A stretch of DNA of 64,000 bases, from the NCBI GenBank assembly GCA_963676075.2, contig CAXXNZ010000011.1, positions 310,001 through 374,000 on the forward strand. The letters are read 5' to 3'. How positions within the stretch are numbered: position 1 is the first letter of the stretch; each line of letters opens with the position of its first letter. The notes below the pieces were generated by a model. That model was not told where the DNA came from. It searched no databases and saw only the letters and a program-made list of their open reading frames with translations. The DNA is from JAHJQZ01 sp963676075. GTDB lineage: Bacteria > Pseudomonadota > Alphaproteobacteria > Rhizobiales > Devosiaceae. Positions 1 through 7,026 of the stretch are shown in pieces. Both the position numbers and the translations under genes were made by a program.

Positions 1-361
1 GACGAAGCATCGCCATGGGCACGAGCGGCCCGTTGACATGCAACACGACAGTGGCCGGTCCCGATAGGTCGCGCGCGTCCTCTCCATCGACGATGCAGCC
101 ATCATCGCCTTGCATCAGGTCCTCGGTGAGATCCACCGGACGCGCATCAATGCCGGCCTGTTGCAGTGCGTAAAGACAGAGACGGGCGGATTCGCCAAGC
201 CCCGATGCAGTGCGCAGCGCACCGGCGACCAGAATGGGATTGGCCGGCATCGCCGCCGGGTTCGGGCGTGGCGCCAGCGCGGCGGTCGCCCCGAAAAGCA
301 TGCGACGTCGAAACCGATAGGGAAGCTTTTGCCAGATCGCGCGATGAAACAGGCCGAACAT
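1..361 (-). CDS. Glycosyltransferase, N-terminal part only (cut by the left edge)
   Basis: Reading leftward from an ATG at 361, an open frame of 120 codons runs off the window with no stop. The product begins MFGLFHRAIWQKLPYRF. Residues 40-60 carry ILVAGALRTASGLGESARLC, typical of the nucleotide-binding start of family-4 (GT-B) glycosyltransferases that act on surface polysaccharides. A second strand-helix unit follows, ending near VVLHVNGPLVPM. The donor-binding C-terminal half is not in the window, so the sugar cannot be guessed. The start lies 9 bp after the stop of the HAD phosphatase gene, so the two are probably co-transcribed. Family assignment rests on the GLGES motif and context, because the catalytic EX7E region is missing. 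Confidence 0.7.
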   Translation of the reverse strand, partial: MFGLFHRAIWQKLPYRFRRRMLFGATAALAPRPNPAAMPANPILVAGALRTASGLGESARLCLYALQQAGIDARPVDLTEDLMQGDDGCIVDGEDARDLSGPATVVLHVNGPLVPMAMLR

Positions 362-369
362 GGAATGAA

Positions 370-1074
370 TCAGTCCTCCTCCGCGAACAGGCTCTGCAGC
401 CTTCTCAAGGCGGATGGCAGATCCGCCATGCCGGACAGAACGATATCGGGATCGAGATCCTCGATGGGCACAGCGGAATAGCCGTAGTCGACACCGATGA
501 CCGGTACGCCGGCCGCCTTCGCCGCGTCGACATCGGTGCTTGCGTCGCCAATCATGACCGACCGACCAGGCACGCCCTTCGCCATCGCGATGGTGCCGAG
601 AAGATGGTCCGGATGCGGCTTTTGCACCTTCAGCGTATCGCCGCCGGTGACCGCGGAAAAAAGCGATGCGATGTCGAGCGCCTCAAGCAGTTGCCGCACC
701 AGCGTTTCGCGTTTGTTGGAGCAGATGGCCAACTGCCATCCCAGTTCGACGGCCTGTTCCAGCGCCTGCGGCAGGCCGTCGTACAGGCGGCTCTCAACTG
801 CCACAAAAGCTTCGTAGCGTTTGATGAAGCGCGAAAAGAGCGCGTCCAGATCGGCGCCTTCAGGCAGAGGCGTACCGGCAAGCCGGTAGCCATGCACCAC
901 CATTGCCCTGCCACCATGGCTGATCTTGGGGCGCAACTGATCTGCGGTCAACGCCGGCAGCCCCTCCTCGGCCAGCAGGAAATTCAGTGCCGCCGCCAGA
1001 TCGCCTGAGGTTTCCACCAAGGTTCCGTCGAGATCGAACACGGCGAGCTTCGGGAGCATTTTTGTCAAGCTCAT
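370..1074 (-). CDS. HAD-superfamily phosphatase, phosphoglycolate phosphatase-like
   Basis: A 234-residue soluble protein with all four HAD motifs. Motif I is FDLDGT with nucleophile D14 and acid/base D16. Motif II is ICSNK near residue 118. Motif III is the lysine of QKPHPDHLL. Motif IV is GDASTDVDAAKAAG. A helical cap lies between motifs I and II, as in Gph-type enzymes (subclass C1). Family members dephosphorylate 2-phosphoglycolate or other small phospho-sugars. Inside a polysaccharide locus it could instead act on a sugar phosphate intermediate, but nothing in the sequence fixes the substrate. It follows the flippase gene by 39 bp and precedes the glycosyltransferase by 9 bp, so it is in an operon. 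A second in-frame ATG at residue 6 is possible. Confidence 0.85.
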   Translation of the reverse strand: MSLTKMLPKLAVFDLDGTLVETSGDLAAALNFLLAEEGLPALTADQLRPKISHGGRAMVVHGYRLAGTPLPEGADLDALFSRFIKRYEAFVAVESRLYDGLPQALEQAVELGWQLAICSNKRETLVRQLLEALDIASLFSAVTGGDTLKVQKPHPDHLLGTIAMAKGVPGRSVMIGDASTDVDAAKAAGVPVIGVDYGYSAVPIEDLDPDIVLSGMADLPSALRRLQSLFAEED

Positions 1075-1113
1075 GCGGAGACGGAAAGCGAACGGGTGTA
1101 ATGCGGCGACATG

Positions 1114-2376
1114 TCAGACTCCATCGGTAACCGGCGAAATCCTATGGCTGGCGAAAAGCCAGCCCAGCGCCACCAGAAGGGTAAAGCTGATCGCACCCAG
1201 TAGCAACCAAGCGAACTGGGTGACATCCAGCGAGAAGACGTGAGGCACGACCAGTACCGCCGCCAGGTCGAGCGCCACCGGCAACACGATGAAATAGTCG
1301 CGCCTGGCAATGGCATAGGTCACCAGCAGGCTGGTCGCAGCCAGCAGGGTCATGGAAACAGCAACAATGCCCAGCAGCCCCGCCGCATCGGCATAGGCAG
1401 GGCCTGCCGTCAGCACGATCAAGGGTGATGCGAACACAATCATGATCAGCGTAACCCCACCACTGGTCGCTAAAGTGAAGGCAAGCGCCGATCCGATCAG
1501 CTTCAGGCTGGCGCGGTTCGAGGCTCCACCAGTTTTGGTCAACTGGATGACTTCGGGAAACACAAGATTGATCAAGATATTGGACAACAGCAGCGGGATT
1601 TTCGCCAGCATCGAGGCAGCCGAATACAACCCCGATTCATGTGGCGTGGCGAAGGAGCGAACGATCGGCAGATCGATGAAGGTCAGGGCCGTAATGAAAA
1701 AGACACTGAGGATCGCCGGAACCGTCAGCGAGGCGACTTCCTTCCAGCGAATCGTGGGTGGCCAGATCGCCCCTTTATGCAGCAGCAACCGCCTCTGAAA
1801 CAGCGAGCCAACGACAAACACCAGCAAACCGCCCGCCGCCAACCCTGCATAGCCGCCATCGATTCCGAGACCGAGTACCAGAACGAACAGCACCCCCGCA
1901 AAGAACCGAAAAGACGGCACGCCGGCGACCGCGAACGACATGGCGACATAGCGTCGTTGGTACTGCGCGAAACCGATTGGCAGGAAACTTAGGATGGTGG
2001 ATGCCACGATCAGCGGCAGTGCGAGCGCGGCCACGTAGAACGGCACACTCAAGCCGACCAAGGTCCAGGGTGCCAGCAGGAAGCACAGAACGCAAAGTGC
2101 AGCGACAAGGCCAAGGGTCACCACGAAGATGCGCCTGGCGACGCCAGCGACGTGTCGCGCTTCAGGGCCGGCTTCTGCGGTTAACTGCGTGATGACAAAC
2201 GGAAGTGCCGTGAACGGAGAAGCAAGTGTCGTCGACAGGCCGAAAACGGCATTGAGGGCACCATAGGCATCCGGCGGCAACGCGCGTGCAAAGATCAGCT
2301 GCACGGCAAAAGCCAGTGCATTTCCAACCGTTACGATCCCGGTTGTCAGAACAAATAGCAGAAGCGTTCGTTTCAC
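1114..2376 (-). CDS. Polysaccharide flippase, Wzx/MATE-like (first of three)
   Basis: A 420-residue polytopic membrane protein with roughly 12 hydrophobic segments and few charged residues, the usual size of Wzx-type flippases. The N-terminus (TTGIVTVGNALAFAVQLIF then ARALPPDAYGALNAV) is the typical first helix and loop of the polysaccharide-synthesis branch of the MOP superfamily. It would move an undecaprenyl-linked repeat unit across the inner membrane. The start is GTG at 2376, with only a weak purine stretch (AAAGAGAG) upstream. It lies 39 bp before the HAD gene. Two other flippases (12930 and 34449) occur in the window and differ in sequence, which implies more than one exported glycan. 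Confidence 0.87.
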   Translation of the reverse strand: MKRTLLLFVLTTGIVTVGNALAFAVQLIFARALPPDAYGALNAVFGLSTTLASPFTALPFVITQLTAEAGPEARHVAGVARRIFVVTLGLVAALCVLCFLLAPWTLVGLSVPFYVAALALPLIVASTILSFLPIGFAQYQRRYVAMSFAVAGVPSFRFFAGVLFVLVLGLGIDGGYAGLAAGGLLVFVVGSLFQRRLLLHKGAIWPPTIRWKEVASLTVPAILSVFFITALTFIDLPIVRSFATPHESGLYSAASMLAKIPLLLSNILINLVFPEVIQLTKTGGASNRASLKLIGSALAFTLATSGGVTLIMIVFASPLIVLTAGPAYADAAGLLGIVAVSMTLLAATSLLVTYAIARRDYFIVLPVALDLAAVLVVPHVFSLDVTQFAWLLLGAISFTLLVALGWLFASHRISPVTDGV

Positions 2377-2475
2377 GCCGGCTCTCTTTCAATAGCTGAC
2401 GCCAACACCTTCATGCCGTATCGTCATCCAGATGCCGCGCCCCCCACAACCGCCAGGTTGCCTTGCCGCTAGCAC

Positions 2476-3205
2476 AGAGTTTCGCAAATGCTGCATTTCG
2501 CGCAGCGTGTCCATAGATAGCCTAAAGCCGGCATATCTCTAGACGCTCAGCTGGTCGTCCATCAGCAACTGACGCAACGACCGGTCGTTCCAAAACGTTT
2601 CATCGCCCTCGATATAGTCTATGGCTTTAGGAGAAAGCACGAAAAAAACGGCGTTGATGCAGTAACCATCGCCCTTCGCCATTTCAATGTCGGAGTTGAC
2701 CTGACCGTCGACGATAGCGAGCAATCCGAAACGGCGAGGCGGCTGAATGGCAGCCTCGGAAGGAAGACGTCCGTGTTTGCTGCGAAAATCGACCAGCTCA
2801 TTGATCGGCACCGTCTACAACCCGCTACTACGGGCGAAGCAAAAGGCCTCGTCGTTCTCAACGTTTTGTCCGGCTCGCCGCGGGCGCCCACCTGCGGCGC
2901 CACCGCCCCCGGCATCTACCAACGCAACCTTCCAGGTCATTTTCTGAAAAAACAAGTATCCATCGGAAAATTTCAAATATATATTCACGCCTCTGGATCG
3001 TTCATGTAATATTATTTGTTTAATTAATTTTTTTGCGCTCCAATGATAAATCTCGTACTTATTATATTGACACCACAGTGGAAATACACCCCCCAAATTT
3101 CCTAAAGAACTGACGGTCTCTGTTCTGCAAAACCGATTGCACGGTCACTTCCGCTTCTTCGGCTAGACGCGCACCATATCCGCCCGCAAGATAAATGACC
3201 TTCAC
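2476..3205 (-). pseudogene. rfbF: Decayed glucose-1-phosphate cytidylyltransferase (rfbF)
   Basis: Remnants of RfbF appear in order. From a GTG at 3205, VKVIYLAGGYGARLAEEAE matches the N-terminus of the intact RfbF at 20224-20997. After a frame change near 3062-3100, one frame from 3096 downward carries TWKVALVDAG, NENDEAFC-like residues and, past a TAG at 2812-2814, PINELVDFRSKHGRLP, GDGYCINAVFFVLSP and IDYIEGDETFWN. A second TAG at 2539-2541 stands where the intact protein has Tyr in LSAYQHTGF. Translation beyond it still reads RYAGFRLSMDTLREMQHL, matching the intact C-terminus. So there are at least two nonsense changes, a frameshift and a lost middle. The stretch 2941-3060 is very AT-rich (hand count about 28% G+C). 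The copy is far diverged from the intact one, so it is not a recent duplicate. Confidence 0.88.
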
Positions 3206-3270
3206 CGAGGTCTTCGAAGTTGCTTTTCGGTCAAACATCTTGCGTCCGTGCTTTACGCAGGCCGAGAGGT

Positions 3271-4737
3271 TCAAATACCCACATCGGCAGGAGTCCCGGC
3301 AACCGCATATATGACGGTCTCCAGCCCAGACTCGGTATAGTGGCGCAGGCCTATCTTGTAGTGCGGATTCAAGGTTCGGATCAATTCGCTGAGCTGCCAC
3401 AAATCCGCGCCCTTGTGATATGCGGCAATTGCCAGGCGCGGCGCATGCGCCTTTATCGTCGCCTCAGCCCCACGAAGTGCCTCGCCTTCGGCGCCCTCGA
3501 TGTCCATCTTGATGATGGTCGGGGCGATCGTGGCGATGCTGTCGATACGTCGCACAGCAATTTTCACGACGCGTTCGTCCGGGGACGCCGGGTCGCGCTC
3601 GCCTATGGAAATAGCGCCGTTTGTGGTTCCCGTGGTCACGAATTCCACTGAGCCATCATACGAGAAGGCACCCGCTGGCACATAGTCGATCCGATCGAAA
3701 TCGGCGAGATTCCGCTTCGACAATTCCAGCAGTTCCCTATCGGGCTCAAAATAGTAGATGCCCTGATACTTCCCGGACGCATTCTCGATAAAAAGCTTCG
3801 TGGTCATGCCGTCAAACCCGCCGGCGTCGACAAAAACCTCCGATTGCGAAAGCGGCATGTAGTCGGCATCGAAATACTGGGACACCTCCGGCTCGGCCAC
3901 TTTCTGGATCACTTCGGCGTCAAGCGTAATGCGATACTTGAGCAGAGTATCGAGCACATCTCGCGACCTGTCGTCGTGATAATTCAGGTATTCAAACAGA
4001 TACTTGTGCTTGTTTTCGGCCAGATCGCCGTAGAGTTCGATATAGGGAATTTCGGGAGGAAAGACCGTCGCGTCGATCAGCGTCAGGACAGGATAAGGCA
4101 GGATCTGGGTGAATCCCTCCTGCGACAGCTGGCGGCCGAGGGTAAAGGCAAACCGGGTGGTTCCGATGATGACGGGAAGCGTGCGATCCAGTTCGGGCGA
4201 CACGCCGACAATCGGCGTCTCGCCGTCCGTGCTCCACTTGCTCTGGTTGTTTTCGAGCATGGCTTCGGTTTGCCAGCCTCTCGCCTTCAAGCCATCCGCA
4301 ACCAGTTGTCCCAAGCGACCCGCACCGAACACATAGGCCCGCCCGACAGTGTTCAGCCGTTCAACCGCGGGGCCATGCCGCTGCAATATGCCCGCAACGA
4401 TCGCTTCAGCACTCCGAGCTGCCAGGACGCCCGACAAGCCGCCCTCGCCGGGAATCGAGAAGATTCGCGTCAGCGCATCGGCGGTCCTGGCGCCAGCCAT
4501 GCCCGTTCCATCGATTGCAACGGAAACGACGTTTGCCTCGGCGAACACCCGGTCGCTTACAACGATTGCAGCGTCAGCAGCGTCGCGATCCCATCCAGAT
4601 GGAAGCGCCGCATCCGATGCTGCGACGGCACCGCAAAACACGCCCTCTGTTGCGTTGCGTGCAGCATGTTCGATCTTTTCGCGTGCAACCGCGTTAAGCC
4701 GGGCAAGATAGGCCTCGTCAAGATAGACTTTCAGCAA
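3271..4737 (-). CDS. FkbM-family methyltransferase with N-terminal Rossmann-like domain
   Basis: A 488-residue protein in two parts. Residues about 298-470 form an FkbM SAM-dependent methyltransferase domain: SAM motif I is VFVDAGGFDGMTTK (302-314), an acidic strand end is YYFEPDRE (328-335), and the family signature IIKMDIEGAEGEALRGAE lies at 408-425. Residues about 130-200 look like a separate nucleotide-binding fold with YVFGAGRLGQLVADGL. Such extra domains occur in polysaccharide-locus FkbM proteins, where the enzyme O-methylates sugars. The start is TTG at 4737, behind AAGGAATG; no in-frame ATG fits. It lies 46 bp after the 724-residue membrane protein gene and is probably co-transcribed with it. 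The methylated sugar is unknown. Confidence 0.85.
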   Translation of the reverse strand: MLKVYLDEAYLARLNAVAREKIEHAARNATEGVFCGAVAASDAALPSGWDRDAADAAIVVSDRVFAEANVVSVAIDGTGMAGARTADALTRIFSIPGEGGLSGVLAARSAEAIVAGILQRHGPAVERLNTVGRAYVFGAGRLGQLVADGLKARGWQTEAMLENNQSKWSTDGETPIVGVSPELDRTLPVIIGTTRFAFTLGRQLSQEGFTQILPYPVLTLIDATVFPPEIPYIELYGDLAENKHKYLFEYLNYHDDRSRDVLDTLLKYRITLDAEVIQKVAEPEVSQYFDADYMPLSQSEVFVDAGGFDGMTTKLFIENASGKYQGIYYFEPDRELLELSKRNLADFDRIDYVPAGAFSYDGSVEFVTTGTTNGAISIGERDPASPDERVVKIAVRRIDSIATIAPTIIKMDIEGAEGEALRGAEATIKAHAPRLAIAAYHKGADLWQLSELIRTLNPHYKIGLRHYTESGLETVIYAVAGTPADVGI

Positions 4738-4783
4738 CGTAATTCATTCCTTGTTCGTGGCGCTTCTTCCGGCGGCAGCAGGC

Positions 4784-6958
4784 TCAGTTGCAGCGATCGG
4801 CTGAGAAGCTGGCATTCCGTAAAATCGTTTCCTTGGACAACGCATGGTCCTCGACCCGTACCTGCCGAATCTGTCCGTTGTAGTGTTGGCGCAGCAAAAA
4901 CCCGCTGTTTACGATCAACTGGTTGCTGGTATTGAGATCATACTGGCCTAGGTCGGTGGAATCGACGAGTTCAGCGTCACGCCACAACTCCAGATGCTGG
5001 CCCTGTTTCCGAATAGCAACATAGTGGCACCGCCCGAAATCGGCATCAAACGAGAGCAGCTTTCGCACGGCACCACCATTCTCCTGATCGTAAACCACGA
5101 CGTCGTAGCGATCTTGTTCGGCGGCACGGGCAATCGCAAATCCAGATCCCTTGTCGTTAGGTCCGAACATGTTGGAAAGCAATATCTCTCCCTGGTTTTC
5201 CGACTGAGCCGGCGAGAACACCATCTCAAGGGTGGACTCGTTGGCGAGCGAAATGCTGCCGAGCCGTGCGCCCGCGACCCGCATGGGGGCAAGCAGATTG
5301 CTGAAATTGGTCACAACCATGTCGTCGTCGGCGGTTGTATCGTGCGGCAGCCAGAAGCTCTGGTCCGCGGGCTTTGGCTCCAGAAGATTCATGCCGTTTG
5401 CATAGCGTGCATAGTCGCGATAGCCGCTTAAGGGCCAGATTTCACCAGGGCTGAGAATGATCGGCTTCTCGCGCCGTATATAGGCCTTCAGATTGGAGGG
5501 ATAGCCCGGATAAATAGCGACACCTATATCGAAATACACGTAGAGCGGATGCCAATTGCTGCTGTAGTGCCCGAAAGTCAGGTAAAGCGCATCCACGCCG
5601 GTCGTGATCAATTGCGTCCCTGGATATCTGGCCTGAAGCGCAAGGATGTCCTGGTTCATCTGGGCAAACAATCGCGCATTGTCCTTGGTGTCATACATGC
5701 CGGCGAGGACCGACGGTTCCTCGATCTTTTGGTTGAACACCACGAGACGCCCGCCACCCTGCTCGACACGCTTGAGGACGGGAGGCAGGAACAGGACGAC
5801 AAGCACGAGCAGCGTCGCGGTCATCGGCAGCATGGCGAACCACCGTCCGCGCCGGGTCAGCCATCCAAGGGCAAGAATACACGCCGAACGGATCCAGTAG
5901 ATCATCAGGGGGATCATCGGCATGCTGGCCCAGAACACATGACGGGCTTCCGTGACCGGGTAATACTGGCTCCAGGAGGCGATCGCGAATGTCGAATAGG
6001 CGATCAGCATCCTCGCGACCTGGCTGTCGCGCGCTGTCGCCTCGAAGAGGTGGCGATAGGCAAGCACCAGGAACCCTAGCAAAAGAGCAATTGGCAGCAC
6101 CGCCCACAGCGGGCTCAGCCAGAATGGAAAGAAGCTTAGTCCAACTTCACGGAGCAAGCTGCTGCCAGTGCCCCAAACGTCGGGAATGGACTTGGCGAAC
6201 ACGCTCGCCATGACAAAAGTCTGCAGATACCAGTCGGCCAGCGCTCCCCTATAGACAAGATAGGCAAGCAGCGGGACTGACAGCACGGCCGCGCCGGCGA
6301 CAACCACCCCAACCTGTTTCACCGTATCGAGCAAGACGATCGGTCTTCGCCAGCGCGTCAGGGCGAAGAAGAAAAACAGGCAAAAATAGGAGAGGAGCGT
6401 GACAACGCCGAGCGGCATCCTGATCCAGAAAACGGCCGTGGCGGCCATCGCGGAAATGAACAGCAGCGTGTTGGATTGCCTGCGGAAATGCAGCACCGCC
6501 GTGATGATTGCCAAAGCCTGGAACGGCAAGGCGACCGCCGAGGACCAGGGCAGAAGTGGATACAGGTAGAACGGCGCCACTGCCAGCCACGCCAGAACTG
6601 AGAGCACTGACAAAAACCGCCCGAGGAAAAGCCGTGCCAGGACATACAAGATTCCCGACGTGACGACGTAGAACAGCATCGTCACGTAGCGCAAAGCAGA
6701 CAGTTCGGGGCCGGTAATCGCGAGCACGCCAGCATGGATCAAACTGCCCAACAGCCCGTACTGGGTGAAGGTCTGCGAAAAGGGCGCCGCGCCGTGCAGA
6801 ATGTCGACCGCCACCTTGAACATGAGGCCATCGTGATGGGCATCGACCTCGATAAAGGCAAAAGTCGATATCACGAAGTAAAATACAGCCATAACCCCAA
6901 TCATGACTGGGATGTCAGCGACATTATTCCAATACTTCTCGATATTTTCTGTCTTCAC
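4784..6958 (-). CDS. Polytopic membrane protein, GT-C-like, with LamG-like C-terminal domain
   Basis: A 724-residue protein. Residues about 15-400 hold some 10-12 membrane helices. The first large loop contains FIEVDAHHDGLMFK, with the acidic/His motif at the end of TM1 that is usual in GT-C glycosyltransferases (family 39-like). After the last helix (around residue 400) comes a soluble, presumably periplasmic region. From about 545 to 715 it resembles a concanavalin/LamG beta-sandwich: DMVVTNFSNLLAP, HLELWRDAELVDSTDLGQYD, LIVNSGF, NGQIRQVRVEDHAL. A lipid-linked sugar donor and a glycan acceptor would be usual for GT-C enzymes. The LamG-like tail may hold the acceptor (inference). The start is GTG at 6958, with GGTGAGA further upstream. 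It sits between the FkbM gene and the large exported protein gene, all on the minus strand. Confidence 0.7.
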   Translation of the reverse strand: MKTENIEKYWNNVADIPVMIGVMAVFYFVISTFAFIEVDAHHDGLMFKVAVDILHGAAPFSQTFTQYGLLGSLIHAGVLAITGPELSALRYVTMLFYVVTSGILYVLARLFLGRFLSVLSVLAWLAVAPFYLYPLLPWSSAVALPFQALAIITAVLHFRRQSNTLLFISAMAATAVFWIRMPLGVVTLLSYFCLFFFFALTRWRRPIVLLDTVKQVGVVVAGAAVLSVPLLAYLVYRGALADWYLQTFVMASVFAKSIPDVWGTGSSLLREVGLSFFPFWLSPLWAVLPIALLLGFLVLAYRHLFEATARDSQVARMLIAYSTFAIASWSQYYPVTEARHVFWASMPMIPLMIYWIRSACILALGWLTRRGRWFAMLPMTATLLVLVVLFLPPVLKRVEQGGGRLVVFNQKIEEPSVLAGMYDTKDNARLFAQMNQDILALQARYPGTQLITTGVDALYLTFGHYSSNWHPLYVYFDIGVAIYPGYPSNLKAYIRREKPIILSPGEIWPLSGYRDYARYANGMNLLEPKPADQSFWLPHDTTADDDMVVTNFSNLLAPMRVAGARLGSISLANESTLEMVFSPAQSENQGEILLSNMFGPNDKGSGFAIARAAEQDRYDVVVYDQENGGAVRKLLSFDADFGRCHYVAIRKQGQHLELWRDAELVDSTDLGQYDLNTSNQLIVNSGFLLRQHYNGQIRQVRVEDHALSKETILRNASFSADRCN

Positions 6959-7026
6959 GATGATTTATCTAAATCTCACCAATATTATTCCAGATCGCGT
7001 CGCCATTCAGATAGCCAGGCCAACAC

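Noticed and set aside
166..1008. A 280-codon open frame on the plus strand
   Set aside because: It is antisense to the HAD phosphatase with all four motifs.
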